Below, piece by piece: positions 10,660 through 19,151 of a stretch of 64,000 bases of DNA. The stretch comes from Mesorhizobium muleiense (GTDB taxonomy: Bacteria; Pseudomonadota; Alphaproteobacteria; Rhizobiales; Rhizobiaceae). Location of the stretch: NCBI RefSeq assembly GCF_900099905.1, contig NZ_FNEE01000010.1, forward strand, positions 1-64,000. Direction: 5' to 3'. Each line of letters opens with the position of its first letter. The first letter of the stretch is position 1. The notes under the pieces are model-generated. The model was not told the DNA's origin and did no database searches. It saw only the letters and a program-made list of their open reading frames with translations. A program made the translations under genes and the position numbers.

Positions 10660-11438
10660 TGGACGGCTCCCGAGGCAGAGGCGATCCGCACCATGACGCC
10701 GGCGTTTTCGAGCATGCGTGCGTCGGCATCGGAAAGGCCGTCATCGGTCACCAGCGTGCCGATGCGCGACAAGGGCAGCGCGACGTTGCGCGCATGGATC
10801 GACAGTTTGCGGCTGTCGGCCAGCACCACGATCTGGTCGGCGCACAGGCTGAGCTCGGCGATGGAGCGGACCAGCAGCGGATGCGATTCCAGCACGCCCT
10901 CCGGGCCGATGCCCTGCGAGCCAAGAAAGAACTTCGATGCGTAGAACGGCACCGTCTGGGTGAGCGAATGGATGATGCCAGGCTCGCGATGCAGTTCGCC
11001 GCCGGCAACGGTCAGGCTGCAATGGCCGTGGTCGCTCAAATAGGCGATGAGCGGCATCGAGTTGGTATAGAGCCGGATGTTGCGGTCAGCGAGCTTGACG
11101 CCGAGATGGAAGCAGGTCGAACCGCCATGCACGATGACGGCGTCGCCATCGCGCACCATGGTCGCCGCGAGAGCGGCGATCTGCCGCTTGGCCTCGACCG
11201 CGAGATCGCGGTTCTCGTCGTAGGGCCGGGCATAGGCGACGCCCGCCTGCGCAGCGCCATCGAGCGCCGAGATGCCGCCATAGACCTTGCGTGCTTCGCC
11301 GGCCTCGTCGATCTTGTCGATATCGCGCCGCACCGTCGCAGCCGATACGCCGAGCCGCTCCTGCAGCTCGCGCACCGAGGCGAAGGGGCGATCCCGCAAC
11401 AGCTCGACGATCTGACGCTGGCGGCCGGAGTCGCTCAA
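10656..11438 (-). CDS. DeoR family transcriptional regulator
   Basis: About 260 aa. The N-terminal HTH of the DeoR type reads RQRQIVELL, then the helix VSAATVRRDIDKIDEAG near 30-46 and VYGGIS. The C-terminal sugar-phosphate-sensing domain follows, with a VHGGSTCFHLG loop near 120 and LFVTD-like LVTDDGLSD near the end. I chose a TTG start at 11438 because GGGAGGG sits 8 nt before it. An ATG at 11492 would add 18 residues without a clear ribosome site. It is first in the kinase-transporter operon and diverges from the aldolase operon, so it probably represses both in response to a phosphorylated intermediate. Confidence 0.9.
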   Translation of the reverse strand: MSDSGRQRQIVELLRDRPFASVRELQERLGVSAATVRRDIDKIDEAGEARKVYGGISALDGAAQAGVAYARPYDENRDLAVEAKRQIAALAATMVRDGDAVIVHGGSTCFHLGVKLADRNIRLYTNSMPLIAYLSDHGHCSLTVAGGELHREPGIIHSLTQTVPFYASKFFLGSQGIGPEGVLESHPLLVRSIAELSLCADQIVVLADSRKLSIHARNVALPLSRIGTLVTDDGLSDADARMLENAGVMVRIASASGAVQ

Positions 11439-11479
11439 CGGATACCCTCCCGAAATGCCATCTTGCCACGGCAATTGGT

Positions 11480-11552
11480 GCAACTTACTCAACGCAGATC
11501 AGATTGCAAGCTTGATTTGGTGGGATAAGATCACTATTGACGTAACTTACTC
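11480..11552. promoter_or_regulatory. Direct repeats in the DeoR/aldolase divergent promoter region
   Basis: GCAACTTACTC (11480-11490) and GTAACTTACTC (11542-11552) are 62 bp apart, about six helical turns, in the 199-bp gap between the DeoR and aldolase starts. Paired direct repeats on one helix face fit operators of a DeoR repressor that forms a loop. Binding is inferred. Confidence 0.45.
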
Positions 11553-11637
11553 GCCGCTGCGATACCAGCGTCACTCGCTGTCCCGGCTACCGGGATCCAA
11601 AGCCGTGGCTAGGCGGCCGGTTTGTGAAGGAGTTTCG

Positions 11638-12681
11638 ATGGCAATCAATGCGGATGCGCAGGAGTTGGGCGCTTTGCGGTCGCTTTCGGCCAGCATCGGG
11701 CGCGACCCGCACTTGACCCAGGCCGCGGGCGGCAACACGTCGCTGAAAGCCGGCGACACGCTCTGGATCAAGGCTTCCGGCACCTGGTTGAAGGACGCGC
11801 TCGCCGAGGACATCATGGTCCCGGTGGCGATCCCGCCGCTGATCAGGGCTGTCGAACAGCGCGACCCGGCCGCCGATCAGCCACAGGGTTTCGCCATCGA
11901 GGCGCTCAACGCCCGCAAGCTGCGTCCCTCGATCGAGACCACGGTTCACGCGCTGATGCCGCAGCGCGTCGTTCTGCATGTCCACTGCGTCGATACCATT
12001 TCGCTTGCGGTGCAGGCCGACTGCGAGGCTCAAGTCGCCAAGCGCCTGGATGGCCTCGAATGGGCGTATGTTCCCTATCGCCGGCCCGGCCTGCCGCTTG
12101 CCCAGGGCATTGCCGAGCGCCTTCGGCCCGGGGTCGATGTGCTGATCCTTGCCAACCATGGCCTGGTCGTCGCAGCCGAGACCGTCGCCGGCGCCGAGGC
12201 GCTGCTGCGTCGCGTCACACGACTTCTGGCGCGGCCGCCCCGCGAGGTGGCGGAGCCCAACGTTGTCGCATTGACGACGCTCATCGCACGCAGCGGCTAC
12301 AGGCTGCCGGCGGATGGCGAAGCGCATGCCGTCGCGATCGATCCTGAAAGCTGCCGCATGGCGTCGGGAGGCAGCCTCTATCCCGATCACGTCATCTTTC
12401 TCGGCCAGGGTTCGGTCGTGGCGAGACCCGGTGAGGACGTGATGCGTGTCACCGAACGGTGCGGCACGGAGCCGGTGGCGATCCTGTTTCCCGGGCTTGG
12501 CGTGCTGATGCGCGGCGACGCCAGTGCCGGCGCAAATGCCATGCAACGCTGCCTCGCCGACGTGACGGCGCGGGTCGACGTCGCAGCGAAGCTGAACTAT
12601 CTGACATCAGCCGAGAACGACGAACTGATCAACTGGGACGCCGAGCAGTATCGCCAGAAACTCAATGCAGCCGGCAGCTGA
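11638..12681 (+). CDS. Class II aldolase/adducin family protein
   Basis: 347 aa. The family core includes the AAGGNTSLK phosphate-loop near 31, the zinc-ligand pair in LHVHCVD near 118 and a further histidine in ILANHGLVV near 168. The C-terminal extension of about 130 aa is longer than in the compact fuculose-phosphate aldolase, so it may be a distinct subgroup. GTGAAGGAG precedes the ATG. It overlaps the next kinase gene by 17 bp. It probably cleaves a phosphorylated ketose made by one of the two FGGY kinases into dihydroxyacetone phosphate and an aldehyde. Substrate unknown. Confidence 0.85.
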   Translation: MAINADAQELGALRSLSASIGRDPHLTQAAGGNTSLKAGDTLWIKASGTWLKDALAEDIMVPVAIPPLIRAVEQRDPAADQPQGFAIEALNARKLRPSIETTVHALMPQRVVLHVHCVDTISLAVQADCEAQVAKRLDGLEWAYVPYRRPGLPLAQGIAERLRPGVDVLILANHGLVVAAETVAGAEALLRRVTRLLARPPREVAEPNVVALTTLIARSGYRLPADGEAHAVAIDPESCRMASGGSLYPDHVIFLGQGSVVARPGEDVMRVTERCGTEPVAILFPGLGVLMRGDASAGANAMQRCLADVTARVDVAAKLNYLTSAENDELINWDAEQYRQKLNAAGS

Positions 12682-13969
12682 GATGGCGTTGTCAACCGGC
12701 CCGCTTTCGATCGGAATCGACATCGGCACATCGGGCGCCCGCGCCGTCGCCATGCGGCCGGACTTTTCGATTGCCGCGCGTTCCGCCGTTCCACTCGACA
12801 GATTTGGCCAGAATGCCCGCGACCCGTCGGTATGGTGGTCAGCGGTCGGCGCGGCGCTGACGGAACTGCTTTCCGGGATCGATCGCGCGGCGGTGCGCTC
12901 GATCGCCGTCGACGGCACTTCCGGCACGCTGCTGCCGGTCGACGGCGCCGGGCGGCCGCTGGCCGAGCCGTTGATGTACAACGACAAGGTCGACGACGAC
13001 GCCATTCTGGCGGTGATCGCGCGCAAGGCGCCGGCCGCGAGCGCAGCCCGTGGGCCGACGTCCGGCCTCGCCAAGGCGCTGTCGTTCCAGCGCCAGCCCG
13101 GCGTCGCCGCGGTGCTGCATCAGGCCGACTGGATCGCCGGACAATTCTCCGGCCGCTTCGACATTAGCGACGAGAACAATGCCCTGAAAACTGGCTACGA
13201 CGTCGAGGCCCGCCGCTGGCCGGACTGGATCGCGGCGACCGGGATGCGCATGGGATTCCTGCCTGGTGTCGTCAAGCCGGGCGATGTCACGGGAAAGCTC
13301 ACCGCGAACGCCGCGGACCGGTTCGGCCTGGCGCGCGACGTCGCCGTGGTCGCCGGCACGACGGATGGCTGCGCGTCGTTCCTGGCGACGGGGGCTGCGG
13401 CTGTTGGCGACGGCGTCACCGCGCTGGGGTCCTCGCTGACCATCAAGATCCTCTCCGACCGGCCGATCTCGGCGCCGCAGTTCGGCATCTATAGCCACCG
13501 GCTGGGAGATGCCTATCTGGCGGGTGGTGCGTCGAATTCGGGCGGCAAGGTGCTGGCGCAGCATTTTTCTCTCGCGCGCATCATCGGATTGAGTGCGGCA
13601 ATGGACCCCATGACCGAGACCGGCCTCGACTATTATCCGCTTCCCGCGGTTGGCGAACGCTTTCCCGTGGCCGATCCTGCTCTGTCGCCACGCCTGACGC
13701 CGCGGCCGGCGGACGACGCCGACTATCTGAAAGCCATGTTCGAGGGCATCGCGGCGATCGAGGCGCTCGGCTATCGCCGGCTTGCCGAACTCGGCGCCCC
13801 CCGATTGACGTCGATCAGAAGTGTCGGCGGCGGTGCGGCAAACGCCGCCTGGACCGCGATCCGGCAGCGCAAGCTGGGTGTCGATTTTCTGCCGGCGCTT
13901 TCGGACGAGGCGGCCGCCGGCACGGCGCGGCTGGCGCTGATGGGCGCAATCGCAGCGGGGCTGTTGTGA
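12665..13969 (+). CDS. FGGY-family carbohydrate kinase (ribulokinase/xylulokinase-like)
   Basis: 434 aa. The nucleotide-binding signature IGIDIGTSGARAVAM lies at about 16-30, VDGTSGTLLPVD near 80, VAGTTDGCASFLATGA near 235 with the following LGSSLTIK, and the C-terminal VGGGAANAAW near 380. This pattern resembles D-ribulose kinases of plants and cyanobacteria. An alternative ATG at 12683 would remove six residues; neither site has a strong ribosome site, so coupling to the aldolase gene is likely. It overlaps the HAD gene by 4 bp (GTGA). Confidence 0.87.
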   Translation: MQPAAEMALSTGPLSIGIDIGTSGARAVAMRPDFSIAARSAVPLDRFGQNARDPSVWWSAVGAALTELLSGIDRAAVRSIAVDGTSGTLLPVDGAGRPLAEPLMYNDKVDDDAILAVIARKAPAASAARGPTSGLAKALSFQRQPGVAAVLHQADWIAGQFSGRFDISDENNALKTGYDVEARRWPDWIAATGMRMGFLPGVVKPGDVTGKLTANAADRFGLARDVAVVAGTTDGCASFLATGAAAVGDGVTALGSSLTIKILSDRPISAPQFGIYSHRLGDAYLAGGASNSGGKVLAQHFSLARIIGLSAAMDPMTETGLDYYPLPAVGERFPVADPALSPRLTPRPADDADYLKAMFEGIAAIEALGYRRLAELGAPRLTSIRSVGGGAANAAWTAIRQRKLGVDFLPALSDEAAAGTARLALMGAIAAGLL

Positions 13970-14820
13970 GCACGAAACCAGTCGAACATCTCAACGGCAT
14001 CGGAGCGCTGGTCGAGCGCTATCAGGTGTTCCTGCTCGATCAGTTCGGCGTACTGCACGATGGCACGAACCCCTATCCGGGCGCCGTGGAGGCGTTGTCG
14101 GCGCTGAAGCGAGCAGGCAGGACGATCGTGCTGGTCTCGAATTCCGGCAGGCGGGCGCGGCCCAATGAGGCCCGCCTGCTGAAGCTCGGCTTCGAACCAG
14201 GAAGCTGGGATCAATTTGTCTCTTCCGGCGAGATCGCGTGGCGGTCTTTCCACGAAATGGCGATATCCGGAAAGCTGCGCCCAAACACAAAGTGCCTGCT
14301 GATCAGCCGCGAGGGCGACCGCTCGGCGATTGAAGGCCTGCCTTTCGTGTTGACCGGGGGCGGCGACGATGCCGAGCTGGTGCTGATCGCCGCCAGTGAG
14401 GGCGACCATTACGATATCGAGCACTATCGCCGGCTTTTTGCGCCGGCAGCGATGCGGCAGGTGCCGTGCTTCTGCACCAATCCCGACAAGATCATGCTGA
14501 CGGCAGTCGGGCCTCGCTTTGGCGCCGGCCAGCTTGCGGATCTCTACGAGAGCCTCGGCGGCAGCGTCACCCGCATCGGCAAGCCCTACACGCCGATCTT
14601 CGACGCCGCGCTGGCGCTGGCGGGCAACCCGGACCGCAGCAGCGTGGTCTGTGTCGGCGACAGCGTCGAACACGATGTCGCCGGTGGAATTGGTGCCGGC
14701 GTGGCGACCGCGCTGGTCTTGTCCGGAATATTGGCAGACACACCTGACCTGGCCGAGCTTTTCGACAGTCTGGACGCCTACCCCGATTACACCACGGACA
14801 GTTTCAGATTCGCTGATTGA
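13966..14820 (+). CDS. HAD-superfamily hydrolase, class IIA (TIGR01459-like)
   Basis: 284 aa with a GTG start that overlaps the kinase stop. The first HAD motif is LLDQFGVLHDGT near 22-33, the second LVSNSGRR near 60, and the third and fourth lie in the segment GKPYTPIFD and CVGDSVEHDVAGG near 200-235. The first motif reads DQFG instead of the more usual DxDG, as in TIGR01459-type members. It probably dephosphorylates a sugar phosphate made in the same operon. The substrate is not known. Confidence 0.85.
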   Translation: MSTKPVEHLNGIGALVERYQVFLLDQFGVLHDGTNPYPGAVEALSALKRAGRTIVLVSNSGRRARPNEARLLKLGFEPGSWDQFVSSGEIAWRSFHEMAISGKLRPNTKCLLISREGDRSAIEGLPFVLTGGGDDAELVLIAASEGDHYDIEHYRRLFAPAAMRQVPCFCTNPDKIMLTAVGPRFGAGQLADLYESLGGSVTRIGKPYTPIFDAALALAGNPDRSSVVCVGDSVEHDVAGGIGAGVATALVLSGILADTPDLAELFDSLDAYPDYTTDSFRFAD

Positions 14821-14851
14821 GATCGGCAGCTTCCGAGGGTTGGGCGCTGCC

Positions 14852-14956
14852 ATGGTGATCGTTTCGTCGTTGGTGCTGCTTTCGGTGGCGCAGCCCTTTG
14901 GCTGCTGTTGCCAGTTCACATCTTGTTGGTCGGAGGCTATTGAACTGCATGCGTGA
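14852..14956 (+). CDS. Putative 34-aa cysteine-rich leader peptide overlapping the ggt start
   Basis: A short open frame begins at 14852 with MVIVSSLVLLSVAQPFG and then has CCC, with a fourth cysteine five residues later. It ends at 14956, eight bases into the gamma-glutamyltransferase gene. The GGAGG that serves the downstream start lies inside this frame at 14932-14936. The three consecutive cysteine codons TGC TGT TGC would make ribosome progress sensitive to charged tRNA-Cys. The gene behind it acts on glutathione-type peptides. No convincing ribosome site precedes the frame (GAGGG lies about 14 nt upstream), so translation is unproven and the frame may be chance. Confidence 0.3.
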   Translation: MVIVSSLVLLSVAQPFGCCCQFTSCWSEAIELHA

Positions 14957-16535
14957 TTTTCAACTCCCCGGACGGTCGCCGGTTCGTGCGACGGAAGCGA
15001 TGGCCGCGACATCGCACCCTCTGGCGACATTGGCGGCGATCGAGATGCTGCGGTCCGGCGGCAATGCAATGGACGCAGCCGTGTGCGCGGCGGCGGTGCA
15101 GGCGGTGGTCGAGCCGCAATCGACGGGTATCGGCGGCGACTGTTTCGTCCTCTATTGTCCCAACGGTCAAGGCGAGGTTCTGGCCTTCAACGGCTCCGGC
15201 CGCGCACCGGCAGCAGCAGAGGCGCAGTGGTATCTGGACAGGGGGCACGACGAACTGCCTGAGTCCGGTCCGCACGCGGTCACCGTGCCGGGCGCCGTCG
15301 ACGCGTGGTGCCGGCTGCTCGATGATCATGGCAGGAAAGGCATCGACGCCGCGCTCGCTCCGGCCATACATTACGCCGAACAGGGTTATGTCGTCCAAGA
15401 TCGCGTGGCCTTCGACTGGGCTGAAAGTGCTGCCCTGCTGGCCGCCGACGAACATGCCGCGCGGATATTTCTGCCGGATGGAAAGGCGCCCCTGGCCGGC
15501 GAGCAGCACCGGCAGCCGCAACTGGCCGAGACCCTGCGCATCGTCTCGCGCCGCGGCCGTGCCGGCTTCTATGAAGGCGAGGTCGCCGACGACATGGTGT
15601 CGCGTCTGCGCGCGCTTGGCGGGCTGCATGCGCTCGAGGATTTTTCGGCGACGAAGGGCGACTATGTCAGGCCGGTCGGCACATCCTACCGGGGCTACGA
15701 CATTCATCAGATGCCGCCGAACAACCAGGGGCTGACGGCACTGATCATGCTGAATGTGCTGTCGGGCTTCTCGCTCGGTTCGCTGGAACCGAACGGCGCC
15801 GAGCGCTTTCATCTCGAGATCGAGGCGGGGCGGCTTGCCTATCAGGACCGTGACAATTTCATCGGCGACCAGAACCAGGTCCATGTCCCCGTGCAGCAGT
15901 TGTTGTCCAGATCCCATGCCGACCAGCTTCGCGCCGAGATCGATCCGGCGCGCGCAATGACGCATCTGCCACGGCTGCAGCTTCAGCCCAGCGATACCGT
16001 CTACATCTCCGTGGTCGACCGCGACCGTAATGCGGTCAGCTTCATCAACTCGACCTTTGGTTCGTTCGGCAGCGGCGTGGTCGGCCCCAGGACCGGCGTC
16101 GTCCTGCAGAATCGCGGCAGCAGCTTCCGCTTGGCCGCGGACCATCCAAACCGCATCGCACCGGGGAAACGCCCGATGCACACCATCATGCCGGGCATGG
16201 TGACAGCCAAGGGCAGGGCGGTCATGCCGTTCGGCGTGATGGGCGGCGGCTACCAGCCGTTCGGCCATGTCCACCTGCTTACCAACATGATCGATTTCGG
16301 CATGGACCCGCAGGAGGCGCTGGATGCGCCGAGAGTGTTTTACCGCCAGAACGCAGTGGAGGCCGAGCGTGGCGTTCCGGCCGAGGCGATCGCCGGCCTG
16401 CGCGAGCGCGGCCACGACGTGTCCATCCCAACCGAGCCGCATGGCGGCGGCCAGCTGGTGCTGATCGACTGGGATAAGGGCACGCTGACCGGCGCGTCCG
16501 ATCCACGCAAGGATGGTTGCGCGCTGGGTTACTGA
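14949..16535 (+). CDS. ggt: Gamma-glutamyltransferase family protein
   Basis: Ntn-hydrolase of 528 aa that removes or transfers the gamma-glutamyl group of glutathione and similar peptides. The large-subunit segment GGNAMDAAVCAAAVQAVVEP lies near 37-56 and GIGGDCF near 60. The likely autoprocessing threonine that becomes the small-subunit nucleophile is in SDTVYISVVD near 348, followed by NSTFGSFGSG. The C-terminal GGGYQPFGHV segment is conserved. No signal peptide is evident, unlike E. coli Ggt, so it may be cytoplasmic. The start at 14949 has GGAGG 12 nt upstream; an in-frame TTG at 14940 is less likely. Its 3' end overlaps the convergent ATPase gene by 7 bp. The peptide transporter next to it may import its substrates. 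Confidence 0.9.
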   Translation: MRDFQLPGRSPVRATEAMAATSHPLATLAAIEMLRSGGNAMDAAVCAAAVQAVVEPQSTGIGGDCFVLYCPNGQGEVLAFNGSGRAPAAAEAQWYLDRGHDELPESGPHAVTVPGAVDAWCRLLDDHGRKGIDAALAPAIHYAEQGYVVQDRVAFDWAESAALLAADEHAARIFLPDGKAPLAGEQHRQPQLAETLRIVSRRGRAGFYEGEVADDMVSRLRALGGLHALEDFSATKGDYVRPVGTSYRGYDIHQMPPNNQGLTALIMLNVLSGFSLGSLEPNGAERFHLEIEAGRLAYQDRDNFIGDQNQVHVPVQQLLSRSHADQLRAEIDPARAMTHLPRLQLQPSDTVYISVVDRDRNAVSFINSTFGSFGSGVVGPRTGVVLQNRGSSFRLAADHPNRIAPGKRPMHTIMPGMVTAKGRAVMPFGVMGGGYQPFGHVHLLTNMIDFGMDPQEALDAPRVFYRQNAVEAERGVPAEAIAGLRERGHDVSIPTEPHGGGQLVLIDWDKGTLTGASDPRKDGCALGY

Positions 16536-17332
16536 CGGTCCGCTGCGCCCTGCGTGCCGGTCCTGTTCAGTCTTGGCGCTGCCGCCACCAGCGCCTTGCC
16601 GATCGCCGACTGTGGGGTACCGATGACCGCGCGGGCGTTGCCGCTTTCGGCGACGCGGCCGGCATCGAGAATGACGACACGATGGGCGATGGCGCTGATG
16701 ACGCCGAGATCATGCGAAATGAAAAGATAGGCGATCCGTTGCTCGCGTTGCAGATCGAGCAGCAATTGCAGGATCTGCCGGCGCACCGATACGTCGAGCG
16801 CGGACACTGCCTCGTCGAGGATGATCAGCGACGGGTTTGTGGCGATGGCGCGAGCGATCGCGATGCGCTGGCGCTGGCCGCCCGAGATTTCGTGGATGGC
16901 GCGGGCGGCGAGATCAGCGCTCAGGCCGACGCGCTCGAGCAGAGCGGCGATGCGACGCGGGCGTGCTGATCGGGCTGCGATGCCATGGATGCGCAAAGGG
17001 TCGTCAAGCACGCGCGCCACGCTGGCGCGCGGATTGAAGGCGGCGAGCGGGTCCTGGAAGACCATTTGCACGCGCGCGCGCCGTGCGCGCAACGCAGTAC
17101 CGTTCAGGGCCTGGAAATCGCCACCTTCAAACTCGATACGGCCGGCGTCCGGTTCGATCAGCCGCAGCAGCAGCCGCGCGACCGTCGACTTGCCGCTGCC
17201 GGAAGGGCCGGCCAGCGCCAGCGTCTCGCCGGGCTCGATGTCGAAGGACACATCATCGACGGCGGCGATTGTCTTGCCGCCGCGGCGATATCGTTTGGTC
17301 AGGCCGGAAACGGCCAGCAATGGGCTGCTCAC
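16529..17332 (-). CDS. Peptide ABC transporter ATP-binding protein, DppF/OppF type
   Basis: 267 aa. Walker A is GPSGSGKST near 42, the Q-loop MVFQDPLAAFNP near 91, signature ISGGQRQRIAIARAI near 148 and Walker B LIILDEAVSALDV near 170, with the H-loop FISHD. The Q-loop wording FQDPxxxxNP is typical for Dpp/Opp ATPases. The C-terminus is shorter than most OppF proteins and lacks the full oligopeptide C-terminal motif. The GTG start overlaps the preceding ATPase stop (GTGA). It is the last gene of the five-gene operon that starts at 22021 and is convergent with ggt. Confidence 0.92.
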   Translation of the reverse strand: MSSPLLAVSGLTKRYRRGGKTIAAVDDVSFDIEPGETLALAGPSGSGKSTVARLLLRLIEPDAGRIEFEGGDFQALNGTALRARRARVQMVFQDPLAAFNPRASVARVLDDPLRIHGIAARSARPRRIAALLERVGLSADLAARAIHEISGGQRQRIAIARAIATNPSLIILDEAVSALDVSVRRQILQLLLDLQREQRIAYLFISHDLGVISAIAHRVVILDAGRVAESGNARAVIGTPQSAIGKALVAAAPRLNRTGTQGAADRQ

Positions 17333-18324
17333 CGCGACGCTCCTGACTGCTGCAGCAGCGGTTCGGCGTCGAGGCCGAGATGGGCGTCGAGCAGCGCTCT
17401 TGTGTAGGCGTGGCGCGGGCTGGCGACGATCTGCGCCGTCGCGCCGAGCTCGACAAGCTCGCCGTGCCGGAACACGGCGATGCGCTCGGCCAGTTCGGCG
17501 GCCAGCGCGATGTCGTGGCTGACGAACAGCAGCGTCATGCCGTCCTCGGCCACCAATTGCCGGATCAGCGCGACGATCTCGGCCTGCACGATGGTGTCGA
17601 GCGCGCTGGTCGCCTCATCGGCGATCAGCAGTTTCGGACCGGCCGCAATCGCTGCGGCAATCGCCACGCGTTGCTTCTGGCCGCCGGAAAGCTGGTGCGG
17701 GTAGGCGCGCAAGGCGGCGTCCGGGTCGGGCAGGCGGACGCGTTCGAGCAGGGCTTTTGCCCTGGCATAGGATTGCGACCACGTCAGACCAAGATGCGTG
17801 TGCGCGACTTCCGCGATCTGCTCGCCAACCGCCATTACCGGATCGAGGCTGGCCGACGGGTCCTGGAAGACGAAGCCGATATCGCGGCCACCGAGGGGGG
17901 TGAATTTAGGCTGGCGTTCCGTCGCACCCCCCTCTGTCCTGCCGGACATCTCCCCCGCAAGGGGGGAGATCGGCAGTTCCGTCGACGGTTCGTTTTCACC
18001 AACGTCGGTAATTGGCGAAAGCAGAGATGACAGCACAATCTCCCCCCTTGCGGGGGAGATGTCCGGCAGGACAGAGGGGGGTGCCTTGGCACCAAAGGGC
18101 GACAATGGCAAAAACCAATCAATACGGCCGTCAATCCTGCCGGAAGCCGGCAGCAACCCGGCGACGGCCAGCGCCAGAGTGCTCTTGCCCGAGCCGCTCT
18201 CGCCAATGATGGCGAAGCGCTCGCCGGCGCTGACATCGAGGCTGACATGGTTCAGCGCCGCCACCTCGCTGCCGTCGCGGCGATAGGTCACCGTCAAATC
18301 GCGGATCGAAAGCAGCGCTGTCAC
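17329..18324 (-). CDS. Peptide ABC transporter ATP-binding protein, DppD/OppD type, with repeat-encoded insert
   Basis: 331 aa. Walker A is GESGSGKST at 41-49, the Q-loop FVFQDPSASLDP near 151, signature LSGGQKQRVAIAAAI near 213, Walker B LLIADEATSALDT near 231 and H-loop FVSHD. Between Walker A and the Q-loop, residues 81-134 are encoded by an inverted-repeat element with 47-bp arms, read in frame without stops. This segment is rich in Pro, Gly, Ser and Glu and is not part of the usual fold. All catalytic motifs remain, so the protein could be active if the insert loops out. GTG start, 4-bp overlap with the permease upstream. Confidence 0.88.
   Translation of the reverse strand: MTALLSIRDLTVTYRRDGSEVAALNHVSLDVSAGERFAIIGESGSGKSTLALAVAGLLPASGRIDGRIDWFLPLSPFGAKAPPSVLPDISPARGEIVLSSLLSPITDVGENEPSTELPISPLAGEMSGRTEGGATERQPKFTPLGGRDIGFVFQDPSASLDPVMAVGEQIAEVAHTHLGLTWSQSYARAKALLERVRLPDPDAALRAYPHQLSGGQKQRVAIAAAIAAGPKLLIADEATSALDTIVQAEIVALIRQLVAEDGMTLLFVSHDIALAAELAERIAVFRHGELVELGATAQIVASPRHAYTRALLDAHLGLDAEPLLQQSGASR
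17924..18084. repeat. REPIN-like inverted repeat inside the DppD-type ATPase gene
   Basis: Perfect 47-bp arms at 17924-17970 and 18038-18084 (beginning GCACCCCCCTCTGTCC) flank a 67-bp spacer. The same arms occur at 20181-20227 and 20296-20341 in an intergenic gap of the same operon. The spacers of the two copies also resemble each other when one is reversed. The element lies in frame within the ATPase gene and encodes residues 81-134. Each arm is itself a small palindrome with CCCCCGCAAGGGGGG at its inner end. Confidence 0.9.
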
Positions 18325-19151
18325 GACAGGCTCCTTCTCACCGCAGCCGTTTCGACGACGCCTTCACCGGCGAGATAGATGCCGAGCACGGTCAGCACGA
18401 GTGCCACGCCCGGAATGATCGACAGAAAGGGCGCGGTGCGCAGCACGGCGCGACCTTCGGCGATCATACCGCCCCAGGTCACGCGGTTGGGGTCGCCGAG
18501 GCCGAGAAACGAAAGGGCTGCTTCGGTGAGGATCGCTGCGGCGACGATCACCGACGACAGCGCCAGCACCGGCGGCAATGCGTTGGGCAGCACTTCGCGA
18601 AAGGCGATCTCCAGCGGATGCATGCCGATGACGCGGGCGCCGGCGACAAAATCGCGCTCGCGGATCGACAGCACTTCGGCGCGGGCAACACGCGCCGGCC
18701 CCGTCCAGGCGCCGAGCGCGATCGCCGCGACGACGACGCCGAGCGACGGCCCGACGACACTGACGAAAGCCAGCGCCAGCAGGAAGCTCGGCACGGTCTG
18801 GAAGGCGTCGGTGATGCGCATCAGCACTTCGTCGACGAGACCGCCGGCAAAGCCGGCCAGCGTGCCGACTACAGCGCCGACGGCAAGGGCTGCTGCAGCC
18901 GCCGCCAGCCCGACCGCCAGCGAGGTGCGGGCGCCGTGGAGAAGCGCGGCCAGCACGTCGCGGCCGAGCCGGTCGGTGCCGAGCGGCAGCGACCAGTCCT
19001 GAAAGGGTGGCAGCAATGCCGGCCCGGCAATGGCTTGCGGGTCGCCGGGAAAGAACAAAGGCGCGGTCAGCGCCATGGCGAACAGCGCCGCCAGAATGAT
19101 CGCGCCGGCGATGGCTTCCGGCGTGCAAAGAAAGCGGCGAAGCGGGCTCAC
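18321..19151 (-). CDS. Peptide ABC transporter permease, DppC/OppC type
   Basis: 276 aa with about six membrane segments. N-terminal hydrophobic segment near 15-33, then the periplasmic segment with LGTDRLGRDVLAALLHGARTS near 58, characteristic of OppC/DppC. The cytoplasmic EAA loop reads ARVIGMHPLEIAFREVLPNA near 182, and LSFLGLGDPNRVTWGGMIAEG near 225 is typical of the family. GTG start overlapping the DppB-type gene by 4 bp. It forms the transmembrane heterodimer with the product of the preceding gene. Confidence 0.93.
   Translation of the reverse strand: MSPLRRFLCTPEAIAGAIILAALFAMALTAPLFFPGDPQAIAGPALLPPFQDWSLPLGTDRLGRDVLAALLHGARTSLAVGLAAAAAALAVGAVVGTLAGFAGGLVDEVLMRITDAFQTVPSFLLALAFVSVVGPSLGVVVAAIALGAWTGPARVARAEVLSIRERDFVAGARVIGMHPLEIAFREVLPNALPPVLALSSVIVAAAILTEAALSFLGLGDPNRVTWGGMIAEGRAVLRTAPFLSIIPGVALVLTVLGIYLAGEGVVETAAVRRSLS

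Noticed and set aside
14821..14948. Riboswitch upstream of ggt
   Set aside because: I could not find a known riboswitch core such as SAM, glycine or cobalamin types; only the short cysteine-rich frame is notable.
13771..15069. 432-codon minus-strand frame over the HAD gene
   Set aside because: It is a reading shadow of the kinase and HAD genes with no recognisable domain.
17924..18084. Intein, group II intron or insertion sequence in the ATPase gene
   Set aside because: The segment is only 161 bp, has no intein or intron motifs and no transposase; it is a palindromic repeat.
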